Shown: piece after piece, positions 25,599 through 33,933 of the stretch
How the letters are laid out: each line of letters begins with the position of its first letter
Position numbering within the stretch: position 1 is the stretch's first letter
From: Nitriliruptoraceae bacterium
GTDB taxonomy: Bacteria; Actinomycetota; Nitriliruptoria; Nitriliruptorales; Nitriliruptoraceae
Direction of reading: 5' to 3'
Length of the DNA stretch: 48,241 nt
Assembly: GCA_007121785.1 (NCBI GenBank)
Contig: SKJX01000046.1
Coordinates: 1-48,241 of the forward strand
Program-made: the position numbers and the translations under genes
The notes under the pieces: model-generated
Database searches by the model: none
The model's input: only the letters and a program-made list of their open reading frames with translations
What the model was told of the DNA's origin: nothing

Positions 25599-27283
25599 GC
25601 CGGGGCCCCATCGCCGGGGGCGGGCCGGTCACCCTCGCGCATCGGCACGCGGACGCCGCGCTCGGCTGCCACCTCGTCGGCCCGGTCGTAGCCGGCGTCG
25701 ACGTGACGGATCACGCCCATGCCGGGGTCGTTGCTCAGGACCCGCGCCAGCTTGCGTGCCGCCAGGTCCGTGCCATCGGCGACGCTGACCTGCCCGGCGT
25801 GGATCGCGCGACCCATCCCGACGCCGCCGCCGTGGTGGATCGACACCCACGACGCCCCGGAGGCGACGTTGACCATCGCGTTGAGCAGCGGCCAGTCGGC
25901 GATCGCGTCCGAGCCGTCGGCCATACCTTCCGTCTCGCGGTACGGCGAGGCCACGGATCCGGCGTCGAGGTGGTCGCGGCCGATCACGATGGGGGCCGAC
26001 ACCTCGCCCGAGGCGACCAGGTCGTTGAACGCGAGCCCGGCGAGGTCCCGTTCGCCGTAGCCCAGCCAGCAGATGCGGGCCGGCAGCCCCTGGAACGCGA
26101 CGCGTTCCTGCGCCATCTCGATCCAGCGCCGCAGCTTGTCGTCCTCGCCGAACAGCTCCAGCACCGCCCGGTCGGTGACGGCGATGTCCGCCGGGTCACC
26201 TGACAGCGCCGCCCAGCGGAACGGCCCCTTGCCCTCGCAGAACAGCGGCCGGATGTAGGCCGGGACGAACCCGGGGTAGTCGAACGCTCGGGTGCACCCG
26301 CCGGCGCGTGCCTCCGACCGCAGCGAGTTGCCGTAGTCGAACACCTCCGCGCCGCCGTCGAGGAAGCCGACCATCGCATCGACGTGGGCCGCCATGGAGG
26401 TGCGGGCCCGTTCGACGAACCCGTCCGGGTCCTTCTCGCGTTCGGTCCGCCAGTCCTCGAACGCGACGTCGGCGGGCAGGTAGGCGAACGGGTCGTGGGC
26501 GGAGGTCTGGTCGGTGACGACGTCGATCTCCACGCTGCGGCGCAGCAGTTCCGGGACGACCAGCGCGGCGTTGCCCAGTACCCCGACCGAGACCGCCCGC
26601 CGGTCCCGCTTCGCGGCCTCCACCCGCCGGATCGCGTCGTCGAGATCGTCGGCTCGCTCGTCGAGGTAGCGGTCGGCGATGCGCCGGTCGATCCGGGTCG
26701 CGTCGCACTCGACCACCAGCGCGACGCCCTCGTTCATGGTGACCGCCAACGGCTGCGCCCCACCCATGCCGCCGAGCCCGGCGGTCAGCGTGATGGTCCC
26801 GGCGAGCGTGCCGCCGAACCGCTGCTCGGCGATCGCCGCGAACGTCTCGTAGGTGCCCTGCAGGATCCCCTGGGTGCCGATGTAGATCCACGAGCCCGCC
26901 GTCATCTGCCCGTACATCGTCAGACCCAGCGCATCGTGGCGGCGGAACTCCTCCCAGGTGGCCCAGTCGGGGACCAGGTTCGAGTTGGCCAGCAGCACAC
27001 GTGGCGCCCACTCGTGGGTGGCCATGACCCCGACGGGCTTGCCGGATTGGATCAGCAGCGTCTCGTCGTCGCCGAGCGTGGCCAGCGTGCGTTGGATCGC
27101 GTCGTAGGACGCCCAGTCGCGGGCGGCCTTGCCGGAGCCGCCGTAGACGATCAGCTCGTCGGGGTGCTCGGCGACCTCCGCGTCGAGGTTGTTGGCGAGC
27201 ATCCGCGACGCTGCCTCCTGCGGCCAACCCAGCGCGGTGCGCTGCGTGCCGCGGGCGGCGCGGACGGGGCGTGGGCTGCTCAT
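25595..27283 (-). CDS. hutU: Urocanate hydratase
   Basis: Adds water to urocanate to give imidazolonepropionate, using tightly bound NAD+. The 562-residue length is normal. Seen in the sequence are [20 protein letters not shown] at the start, [15 protein letters not shown] (NAD-binding glycine-rich loop), [27 protein letters not shown] and the active-site segment [16 protein letters not shown] with its conserved Cys. [13 protein letters not shown] and the C-terminal [16 protein letters not shown] complete the match. ATG 27283 has GGAGG 5-6 bases upstream. It lies 45 bases downstream of hutH and overlaps the next gene by 4 bases. Confidence 0.97.
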   Translation of the reverse strand: MSSPRPVRAARGTQRTALGWPQEAASRMLANNLDAEVAEHPDELIVYGGSGKAARDWASYDAIQRTLATLGDDETLLIQSGKPVGVMATHEWAPRVLLANSNLVPDWATWEEFRRHDALGLTMYGQMTAGSWIYIGTQGILQGTYETFAAIAEQRFGGTLAGTITLTAGLGGMGGAQPLAVTMNEGVALVVECDATRIDRRIADRYLDERADDLDDAIRRVEAAKRDRRAVSVGVLGNAALVVPELLRRSVEIDVVTDQTSAHDPFAYLPADVAFEDWRTEREKDPDGFVERARTSMAAHVDAMVGFLDGGAEVFDYGNSLRSEARAGGCTRAFDYPGFVPAYIRPLFCEGKGPFRWAALSGDPADIAVTDRAVLELFGEDDKLRRWIEMAQERVAFQGLPARICWLGYGERDLAGLAFNDLVASGEVSAPIVIGRDHLDAGSVASPYRETEGMADGSDAIADWPLLNAMVNVASGASWVSIHHGGGVGMGRAIHAGQVSVADGTDLAARKLARVLSNDPGMGVIRHVDAGYDRADEVAAERGVRVPMREGDRPAPGDGAPA

Positions 27284-27328
27284 CGGAGCCTCCGGTGGGT
27301 CGAGGGCGGTGGGTCGATGGCGGTGGGG

Positions 27329-28876
27329 TCAGTCGAGGGGACCGGTGACCGCCTCGGCGGCGTCGACGAGCGCGCCGCTGCGGACCAGGTCCACGGCGGC
27401 GTCGATCTCCGGGGCGAGGTGGCGGTCGGGGCCCGGGCCGGCGACCCGGTCCCGCAGCGTCGCGACCACCGCGGCGGTCGCCGGCGCCGGCGCGAGCGGG
27501 GCACGCAGATCCAGCCCGCGCGCGGCGGTGAGGACCTCGATCGCGAGCACCTGGGTCAGCCCGTCGACCGCGCGGCGCAGCTTGCGGGCCGCGCCCCAGC
27601 CCATGGACACGTGATCCTCCTGCATCGCCGACGACGGGATCGAGTCCACCGAGGCGGGCGTGGCCAGCCGCTTGCACTCGGCGACGATCGCCGCCTGGGT
27701 GTACTGCGCGATCATGTGGCCGGAGTCCACCCCGGGGTCGTCGGCGAGGAACGGTGGCAGGCCCTGGTTGCGGTCGGTGTCCAGGAACCGGTCCGTGCGC
27801 CGCTCGGAGATCGAGGCCACGTCCGCCACCGGGATCGCCAGGAAGTCCAAGGCGTAGGCCACCGGCGCGCCGTGGAAGTTGCCGTTGGACTCCACCTCGC
27901 CGTCAGCGGTCAGCACCGGGTTGTCGATCGCGCTGGCCAGCTCGCGGGTGGCGACCAGGCGCGCGTGCTCGAGGGTGTCGCGGGCGGCGCCGGCGACCTG
28001 CGGGGCGCACCGCAGGGAGTACGCGTCCTGCACCCGGGTGCAGTCGGGGGTGCGGTGGCTGGCGACCACGCCGGAGCCGTCGAGGAGACGGCGGAGGTTC
28101 GCCGCGCTGGCGGCCTGCCCCGGATGCGGACGCAACGCCATCAGCTCGGCGGCGAAGACCCGGTCGGTGGCCAGCAGGGCTTCGATGCTCATGGCCGAGG
28201 CCAGGTCGGCGACCCGGAGCAGCCGGGCGAGGTCGTGGCACGCCAGCACCAGCTGGCCGAGCATCCCGTCGGTGCCGTTGATCAGCGCGAGCCCCTCCTT
28301 GGCGGCGAGGGTGACCGGACTCAGCTCCGCGTCGGCGAGGGCGTCGGCCGCCGGCCGACGTGCCCCCGACGCGTCGTGCACCTCGCCCTCGCCCATCAGG
28401 GCGAGCGCGACCGCCGACAGCGGGGCCAGATCGCCGGAGCAGCCGAGGCTGCCGTGCTCGTGGACCACGGGGGTGATCCCGGCCGAGAGCATCCCTGCCA
28501 GCATCTGGGCGACCTCCGGGCGGACGCCGGTGTGCCCGGAGACCAGGGTGCGCAGCCGTAGGAGCATCATCGCGCGCACGACCTCGACCTCTACTTCAGG
28601 TCCAGACCCGGCCGCGTGGGAGCGGACCAGCGAGCGTTGGAGCTGGTCGCGCCGCTCGGTCGGGATGTGGCGGGTCGCCAGCGCGCCGAAGCCGGTCGAG
28701 ACGCCGTAGACGGGGCGGTCGGCCGCGGCCAGCGCCTCCACTGCGGCGCGGGCGTCGCGCAGCGTGGTCAGGGCGTCGCGGCTGAGCCTGACGGGGGCGG
28801 CGTGGCGGGCGATCGCGACGACGTCGTCGATCCCCAGCGGGTCCGGGGAGAGCTCGAAGGTGTCCATGGCGGCCAT
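27329..28876 (-). CDS. hutH: Histidine ammonia-lyase
   Basis: Removes ammonia from L-histidine to form urocanate, the first step of the pathway. The 515-residue protein contains VYGVSTGFGALATRH (with the catalytic Tyr about residue 57), LVRSHAAG, TLVSGHTGVRPE and the cofactor segment GSLGCSGDLAPLS. The MIO prosthetic group forms by cyclisation of the inner tripeptide; here it is Cys146-Ser147-Gly148 rather than Ala-Ser-Gly, a variant I recall from actinobacterial HutH. MQEDHVSMGWGAARKLR near the C-terminus is also typical. The start is either ATG 28876 or ATG 28867 with weak ribosome binding sites. It is the first gene of the hut operon, divergent from the IclR gene. Confidence 0.96.
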   Translation of the reverse strand: MAAMDTFELSPDPLGIDDVVAIARHAAPVRLSRDALTTLRDARAAVEALAAADRPVYGVSTGFGALATRHIPTERRDQLQRSLVRSHAAGSGPEVEVEVVRAMMLLRLRTLVSGHTGVRPEVAQMLAGMLSAGITPVVHEHGSLGCSGDLAPLSAVALALMGEGEVHDASGARRPAADALADAELSPVTLAAKEGLALINGTDGMLGQLVLACHDLARLLRVADLASAMSIEALLATDRVFAAELMALRPHPGQAASAANLRRLLDGSGVVASHRTPDCTRVQDAYSLRCAPQVAGAARDTLEHARLVATRELASAIDNPVLTADGEVESNGNFHGAPVAYALDFLAIPVADVASISERRTDRFLDTDRNQGLPPFLADDPGVDSGHMIAQYTQAAIVAECKRLATPASVDSIPSSAMQEDHVSMGWGAARKLRRAVDGLTQVLAIEVLTAARGLDLRAPLAPAPATAAVVATLRDRVAGPGPDRHLAPEIDAAVDLVRSGALVDAAEAVTGPLD

Positions 28877-28922
28877 CCCAGCAGGTCGGTCCGCGCAGGG
28901 GAACCCCGGGACCCTCGATAGA

Positions 28923-28938
28923 GTCTCACATGTGAGAC
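28923..28938. promoter_or_regulatory. 16-bp perfect palindrome, likely IclR/HutR operator
   Basis: GTCTCACATGTGAGAC is its own reverse complement. It lies in the 89-base gap between divergent hutH and the IclR regulator, 46 bases from the hutH start and 27 bases from the regulator start. IclR proteins bind such dyads next to the genes they control and their own gene, so this is the probable control site of the hut operon. Confidence 0.7.
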
Positions 28939-28965
28939 GTTGCTGAGCCAGGACCGACGGTCATC

Positions 28966-29664
28966 GTGCTCGTCGGTGCCGGCCGAGCGTTGGGCCTGCC
29001 CCGGTCATCGACCTACCGGCTCCTGTCCCTGCTCGTGGAGCAGCGCTTCGTGATCTACCTGTCGGAGGGACGGCGCTACGGCCTGGGGGTCGGGGTGTTC
29101 GAGCTCGGCTCCGCCTACCTGCGGCAGGGTGGGCTGGAGCGGTTCGGGCGTCCGCTGATCGCGGCGCTCGTCGAGCGCACCGGAGAGACGTGCCACCTCG
29201 GCATCCTCGACGGGCGGGACGTGCTCTACCTCGTGGAGGAGGAGCCGGCCAGGGCGGACGCGTTGGTGACCGGGGTCGGGGTCCGGCTGCCGGCGCACCT
29301 GACCGCGTCCGGACGCTGCCTGCTCGCCCACACGCCACCGGACCGGGTGACCGCGGTCTACGGCCGCTCCGGTGCCCTCAGCCGCCGCACCGATCGGGGG
29401 CCCCGATCGGTACCGGGCTTGCGTGCGCGCTTCCACGTCGAGCGGCGGCAGGGCTACTCGGTGGAGGATGGCGAGGTCACCGAGGGGTTCGCCTCCGTCG
29501 CCGTCGTCGCCCGCAACCACCTGCAGCAGCCGGAGGCCGCCGTCGCGGTGACGTTCCGTTCCGAGCGCTACGACGAGCCGGCCCGGTCGCGGTTGGTCGA
29601 GGAGGCCCGCGACGTCGCGGCCGAGCTGACACGGCGGTTGGGCGGCCGGCCGCGGGGGGCCTGA
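28966..29664 (+). CDS. IclR-family regulator, probable hut repressor, with shortened HTH domain
   Basis: A 232-residue IclR protein. It has the recognition helix GRALGLPRSSTYRLLSLLVEQ, the wing (EGRRYGLGVGVFELG), and the effector domain with VERTGETCHLGILDGRDVLYLVEEE, VRLPAHLTASGRCLLAH and the C-terminal VAVTFRSERYD. IclR proteins normally start about 25 residues before the recognition region, with a helix that packs on it. Here an in-frame TGA at 28933 and the GTG at 28966 leave only five residues before GRALG, so helix 1 of the winged helix is missing. In frame upstream, VAEPGPT looks like the end of that missing helix. The effector is presumably urocanate or histidine. Either the gene is recently truncated or the true start is not recognisable. 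Confidence 0.75.
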   Translation: MLVGAGRALGLPRSSTYRLLSLLVEQRFVIYLSEGRRYGLGVGVFELGSAYLRQGGLERFGRPLIAALVERTGETCHLGILDGRDVLYLVEEEPARADALVTGVGVRLPAHLTASGRCLLAHTPPDRVTAVYGRSGALSRRTDRGPRSVPGLRARFHVERRQGYSVEDGEVTEGFASVAVVARNHLQQPEAAVAVTFRSERYDEPARSRLVEEARDVAAELTRRLGGRPRGA

Positions 29665-29751
29665 GCGGGGCCGGCTGGTGGCTGTGGAGAACCGTCGGAG
29701 GGGTCGGTCGGGCTGCGCTTGCATGGCGGCAAGCGATCACGGAGGTGTGCG

Positions 29752-30108
29752 ATGAGCATCTGGACCGACGTGCGGTTCGATGCCGCGACGGCGCACGCGG
29801 CCGCCCGCGAGCTCCGCTCGGTCGCCGCGGACGTGGAGGCAGCAGCCGAGCGGCGGGCGGACCTCGCGGACGAGGCTCGTGATGGGTGGACCGGCCGCCA
29901 GCGCGAGTGGTTCGACGACGCCGTCGGGGCGCAGCTCGCCGAGGCCGGCGACCTGGTGGCGGCGCTGCGTGCCGCGGCGGTGCGGATCGACGACGACCTG
30001 GCGGCCTCGGTGGCCGAACAGCGGCGGCGCGTGGAGGCTCGCCTCGCGGAGCAACGCGCCACTGAGGGGGCGGCGCAGCGCCGCGAACGCCTGGCGGGGG
30101 CGCGCTGA
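29752..30108 (+). CDS. WXG100-like helical protein
   Basis: A 118-residue all-helical protein. Two long helices (DAATAHAAARELRSVAADVE and QLAEAGDLVAALRAAAVRI) flank the turn DGWTGRQREWF, which contains WTG at residues 46-48, the placement of the WXG motif in ESX-type proteins. A third charged helix follows (SVAEQRRRVEARLAEQRA). It has no signal peptide, as expected of type VII secretion substrates. GGAGGTG lies 7 bases before ATG 29752. Its stop overlaps the next gene by 1 base (TGATG), so the two are translated together. No EccC, EccD or MycP gene is visible in the window. Confidence 0.65.
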   Translation: MSIWTDVRFDAATAHAAARELRSVAADVEAAAERRADLADEARDGWTGRQREWFDDAVGAQLAEAGDLVAALRAAAVRIDDDLAASVAEQRRRVEARLAEQRATEGAAQRRERLAGAR

Positions 30109-31427
30109 TGGCTGCTTCGAGCGGCACCGTGTCGGCCCGCCCGAGCCGGCTGCACCGGTACCGCGATGACCTGCTGGAGGTCGACGCGGCGCTGCTGCGG
30201 CGTGGCAGCGGGCTCGGTGGGACCCTCGTAGCGTACGCCCAGGCCAACCCCGACGGCACGGCCGACCACGGGCACCTCGCCGACGATGTCGTGCTCCACG
30301 GCCGCGGGGGTCTCGTGGTCGACCTGCACGTCGGCGCGGTCGCCGCCGCGTTCGACGCCATCGACGGGTTCGACCGGTTGGGGCCGCGGTTCGTCCCCGC
30401 AGCGAAGCTGGACCGTCGCCTGCGCGAGTACGTCCGGGCCCGTGAGGACCACGACCTGGGAGCGCTGCTGACGCCCATGGACGACGTCATGTGGCAGGCG
30501 CTGGTGTGGGGCCCGGACGGGCCGCCCGAGTGCGTCGCGGGCACCTACGGCGGGGGCGGCGCGATCCTCGGTCCCGACGGCCGACGCTGGCCCGTGGTCG
30601 TCCCGGAACTCGACTGGGGCGGTCGCACGATCCACGCCAACCGGTCGGGCGATCCGCATCTCGATCCGAGGACGCTCGGTGGGACCGACCCCGGCTGGTT
30701 CACCGTCGATCGGATCGAAGGCGTGACACGCCTGAAGGACCCACCCGGGTGGCTGGGTCAGCTCGGGGTGTGGTCGTTGGGAGGGGCGTTCAGCAACGTC
30801 GCGCCGCGTCCGGACCTGCTCCCCAACCTCTCGATCGACGAGGACGGGTTCCCCCACCTCCATGCGGCGCCGGGGGAGGTCCCGGCCAGCTCCCCAGGGC
30901 GGGGCGCGAGGTCACACAGCGATGCGCTCGCGGAGGGGCTGCTCCACCCCGAGCGGGTGACCCTCCTGGTCGGGGGACGACCGGTCGCCGTCGATCCCCG
31001 TCGGGTCAGCCACTACCCCGACGACGTGCAGCGGGCCTTCCACCAGCACCGTACGGGTAACGCTCCTCGGTCGGTCACGCCGGGTGCGGGTCGGCAACGG
31101 CAGGTCCGCGGGGTCCGAAGCGGTCTCGACCTGCTCGAGGGCGCGGTCGCGGGACAGCAGTCGGTCAAGGACCTGCGCCAGAGCGGGTTCGTCCGGTACC
31201 AGGTGACCTACGCGAGCCAGCCGGATGGCCGCCGGCGGGCGGAGATCCGCGCCTACCGCGTCCAGCAGACCAACTCGCCGGCGCCGAAGCTGCAGGTCCG
31301 GCCGATGCACCTGCACCTCGCCGGCGATCGGCTCGTCGAGACCCCCATGGGCTTCGACGATCCGACGACCCCCGACCCCGGTTGGCAGCCAGCCGACCGG
31401 TACGAGGTCGTGACCCGGACGTGGTAG
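30108..31427 (+). CDS. Hypothetical protein, 439 aa, partner of a WXG100-like protein
   Basis: I do not recognise the family. Residues 1 to about 125 have a helical start (LHRYRDDLLEVDAALLRRG) and then LVVDLHVGAVAAAFDAIDGFD, which resembles the second helix of ESX/LXG-type proteins. A central Gly/Pro/Trp-rich part (residues about 125-280: WGPDGPPECVAGTYGGGG, LDWGGRTIHANRSGDPHLDP, GVWSLGGAFSNVAPRPD) looks like a globular beta-rich domain. The C-terminal 120 residues include a basic linker and VRYQVTYASQPDGRRRAEIRAYRVQ, beta-rich. No signal peptide or membrane helix is seen. The 1-base overlap with the WXG-like gene suggests that they are secreted or act together. An immunity gene is not obvious downstream. 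Confidence 0.7.
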   Translation: MAASSGTVSARPSRLHRYRDDLLEVDAALLRRGSGLGGTLVAYAQANPDGTADHGHLADDVVLHGRGGLVVDLHVGAVAAAFDAIDGFDRLGPRFVPAAKLDRRLREYVRAREDHDLGALLTPMDDVMWQALVWGPDGPPECVAGTYGGGGAILGPDGRRWPVVVPELDWGGRTIHANRSGDPHLDPRTLGGTDPGWFTVDRIEGVTRLKDPPGWLGQLGVWSLGGAFSNVAPRPDLLPNLSIDEDGFPHLHAAPGEVPASSPGRGARSHSDALAEGLLHPERVTLLVGGRPVAVDPRRVSHYPDDVQRAFHQHRTGNAPRSVTPGAGRQRQVRGVRSGLDLLEGAVAGQQSVKDLRQSGFVRYQVTYASQPDGRRRAEIRAYRVQQTNSPAPKLQVRPMHLHLAGDRLVETPMGFDDPTTPDPGWQPADRYEVVTRTW

Positions 31428-31663
31428 CACGTCCCCGTGCGACCGCCGCGGCACCGACCGACGTCCCGACCGCGACCGACGCCGGGACGGACCCGCACAC
31501 GCTGTGCGGTGCGTGAACCTGCATGTCGCCTGACTTGCGAACCCTCGGACGAGCGCCTTCCGTGCAACGCGACGCGCACGCTCCCGGGGGATGCGTGCGC
31601 CTCCCCGCGCAACGTCGCCGACCTCGGCCCCGTCGCGCTCCCCGACCTCGCGAGGAGCGAGCC

Positions 31664-33136
31664 GTGCCTGAGCTGTACATCGACGGGACCTGGCGGGACG
31701 CCGCAGCCGGCGCCACGCGCGAGGTCATCGACCCCTTCGACGCGTCCGTCGTGCGGTCCGTGAGCGAGGCGGACGCCGATGACACCGTCGCGGCGATCGC
31801 CGCCGCACGTCGCGCCTTCGACCACAGCGACTGGGCGCACCGACCCGGTGCGGACCGCGGCCAGCTGCTGTCCCGTCTGGCCGACGCGATGGAGGCCGAT
31901 GCGGAGCACCTCGCCGGCCTGGAGACCACCGACACCGGCAAGACCCTGGTGGAGAGCCGCCAGGACATGGCGGACATCGTCGGCGTGGTGCGTTACTACG
32001 CCGGCCTCGCCGACAAGGCCGCCGGTGAGGTGATCGACGCACCCGACCCGAGGATCCGCTCGATCGTGGTCCGTGAGCCGGTCGGCGTCTGCGCCCAGAT
32101 CTCCCCCTGGAACTACCCCCTGCTGCAGGCGTCGTGGAAGCTCGCGCCCGCGCTGGCCGCCGGCAACACGATCGTGGTCAAGCCGTCGGAGCTGACACCG
32201 CTGACCACCATCCGGACCTTCGAGTTGCTGGCCGAGCTCGGCCTGCCCGACGGCGTCGCCAACCTCGTGCTCGGCGCCGGACCCACCGTCGGCGCGGCCA
32301 TGTCGGCGTCGCCGGACGTCGACCTCGTCTCGTTCACCGGTGGGATCGTCACCGGGCGGCACGTGATGCGCGCTGCCGCCAGCAACATGAAGAACGTGGC
32401 GCTGGAGCTCGGCGGCAAGAACCCCAACCTGGTCTTCGCCGACGCGGACCGCGACCTGGCCATCGACCAGGCGCTCAACGCCGTGTTCTTCCACGCCGGC
32501 CAGGTCTGCTCCGCCGGGGCACGGCTGCTGGTGGAGGCCTCGATCCACGACGAGGTGGTGGACGCGCTCGTCGAACGGGCGCAGCGGATCGTGCTCGGCA
32601 ACGGCCGTGAGCAGACCACGGAATCCGGACCGTTGATCTCCGCCGACCACCGCGCCAAGGTGGAGGGCTACGTCGCCGGCGCGATCGAGCAGGGTGCGAC
32701 GCTGCGCTGCGGCGGTGCCCGGCCCGACGACCCGGCGTTGGCCGACGGCTTCTTCTACCTGCCGACGATCCTCACCGACTGCCACCCGGAGATGACGATC
32801 GTCCGCGAGGAGGTGTTCGGCCCCGTGCTCACCGTCGAGCCGTTCACCGACGAGACCGACGCGCTGGCTCGCGCCAACGACACGGACTCGGGGCTGGCTG
32901 CGGGGGTGTTCACCTCCGACCTCGGCCGAGCTCAGCGCGTGTCGCAGGCGCTGCGGTTCGGGACGGTGTGGATCAACGACTTCCACCCCTACTTCGCCCA
33001 GGCACCGTGGGGCGGGTACGGCACGTCCGGCATCGGTCGCGAGCTCGGCCACCTCGGTCTCGAGGAGTACACCGAGGTCAAGCACATCGCGCACAACACC
33101 GCCCCCGAGCCGCTGCACTGGTTCGGCATGCGCTGA
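31664..33136 (+). CDS. betB: Betaine-aldehyde dehydrogenase
   Basis: Oxidises betaine aldehyde to glycine betaine with NAD(P)+, which supplies an osmoprotectant. The 490-residue protein has the aldehyde dehydrogenase fold: SPWNYPLLQASWKLAPALAAG (coenzyme site), VKPSELTPLT, SFTGGIVTGRHV, the general base Glu in LELGGKNPN and the catalytic Cys in HAGQVCSAGARLLVE. The C-terminal WINDFHPYFAQAPWGGYGTSGIGRELG and LGLEEYTEVKHI are characteristic of BetB. The GTG start at 31664 has AGGAG 6 bases upstream; the longer frame upstream is not conserved. No choline dehydrogenase or choline transporter gene is nearby, so the betaine aldehyde must come from elsewhere, and another aldehyde substrate is possible. 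Confidence 0.9.
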   Translation: MPELYIDGTWRDAAAGATREVIDPFDASVVRSVSEADADDTVAAIAAARRAFDHSDWAHRPGADRGQLLSRLADAMEADAEHLAGLETTDTGKTLVESRQDMADIVGVVRYYAGLADKAAGEVIDAPDPRIRSIVVREPVGVCAQISPWNYPLLQASWKLAPALAAGNTIVVKPSELTPLTTIRTFELLAELGLPDGVANLVLGAGPTVGAAMSASPDVDLVSFTGGIVTGRHVMRAAASNMKNVALELGGKNPNLVFADADRDLAIDQALNAVFFHAGQVCSAGARLLVEASIHDEVVDALVERAQRIVLGNGREQTTESGPLISADHRAKVEGYVAGAIEQGATLRCGGARPDDPALADGFFYLPTILTDCHPEMTIVREEVFGPVLTVEPFTDETDALARANDTDSGLAAGVFTSDLGRAQRVSQALRFGTVWINDFHPYFAQAPWGGYGTSGIGRELGHLGLEEYTEVKHIAHNTAPEPLHWFGMR

Positions 33137-33153
33137 AGCAGGTGAGGGTCTCG

Positions 33154-33199
33154 TCCGGACCGTCGCCTTCGGCTCGTCCTCGAGGTCGTGCGGTCCGGA
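33154..33199. terminator. Inverted repeat between betB and the convergent DUF411 gene
   Basis: A 9-bp stem (TCCGGACCG at 33154-33162 and CGGTCCGGA at 33191-33199) with a 28-base loop lies between the convergent stops. Possible bidirectional terminator; the long loop and lack of a T tract lower confidence. Confidence 0.35.
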
Positions 33200-33210
33200 T
33201 CCGCGGCCAC

Positions 33211-33771
33211 TCAGAAGCGACCGAGCTCGCCGACGACCTCGCCGTCGTCGACGAGCGTGACGACGAACTCCTCCTCCTGCTCGCCAGGCATCCCGGGCGA
33301 GCCCGGCGGCATCCCCGCCAGCGCGATGCCGTCGACGTCCGGCCGCTCCTCCAGCAGCTCGTGGATCGCTTCCATCGGCACGTGGCCTTCGACCGCGTAG
33401 CCAGCGACCTCGCCGGTGTGGCAGGACGCCTCGGCGTCGGGCACGCCCGCCTCGCGCCGCACCGGGCGGAGGTCGTCGTACATCTCCTGGCGGATCTCGA
33501 ACCCGTGGTCAGCGAGGTGGTCCTCGTACTCCCCGCAGCAGCCGCAGGTCTCGGTGCGGTGGACGACGAACTCGACGTCCTCGGCGACGGCGCGGAGCTC
33601 CGCGTCGTCCGGCCCGGCTTCGGGGGTCGGGTCAGCTGGTGCGGTGCAGCCGGTGATCAGCGCCCCTGCGGCCGCGAGCGCGGCCAGCGACGGCCAGCGC
33701 GAACGCCGCGACGAGACGGACCGGTCGGTGACGGACCGGTCGGTGGGGGACCGTGGTGCGGTGCGGGACAT
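33211..33771 (-). CDS. DUF411-domain metal-binding lipoprotein
   Basis: A 186-residue exported protein. The N-terminal basic segment (SSRRSRWPS), a hydrophobic core (LAALAAAGALI) and the lipobox ITGC mark a lipoprotein, so it is likely anchored to the outer face of the membrane. The mature part has the DUF411 hallmark TETCGCCGEYEDHL, which resembles copper/cadmium-binding proteins, SCHTGEVAGYAVEGHVPMEAIHELL, and a closing MPPGSPGMPG loop. DUF411 proteins are often found with copper resistance genes and probably bind Cu(I). None are adjacent here. ATG 33771 is chosen so that the leader has normal length; the frame is open further upstream. The leader contains the tandem repeat TDRSVTDRSV. Confidence 0.88.
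   Translation of the reverse strand: MSRTAPRSPTDRSVTDRSVSSRRSRWPSLAALAAAGALITGCTAPADPTPEAGPDDAELRAVAEDVEFVVHRTETCGCCGEYEDHLADHGFEIRQEMYDDLRPVRREAGVPDAEASCHTGEVAGYAVEGHVPMEAIHELLEERPDVDGIALAGMPPGSPGMPGEQEEEFVVTLVDDGEVVGELGRF
33715..33744. repeat. Two tandem copies of a 15-base unit in the DUF411 leader
   Basis: GACGGACCGGTCGGT occurs at 33715-33729 and again at 33730-33744 without mismatch. On the minus strand it encodes the doubled peptide TDRSV just before the signal sequence. Probably slipped-strand duplication. Confidence 0.8.
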
Positions 33772-33933
33772 GCCGGGCTCCGGTGCAGGGCGATGGGCAG
33801 CAGCCCACGGCGTCGACAGGTGCGGGTCGGCGCTCGGATCGCGCGCGGACGCCCGTAGCATCGACGCGACCCGGCGTCGCTCGCTGGGGCTGAAGGTCCC
33901 GAACGGCGAGGACGTCCGTTGGCGATGTCCGGC

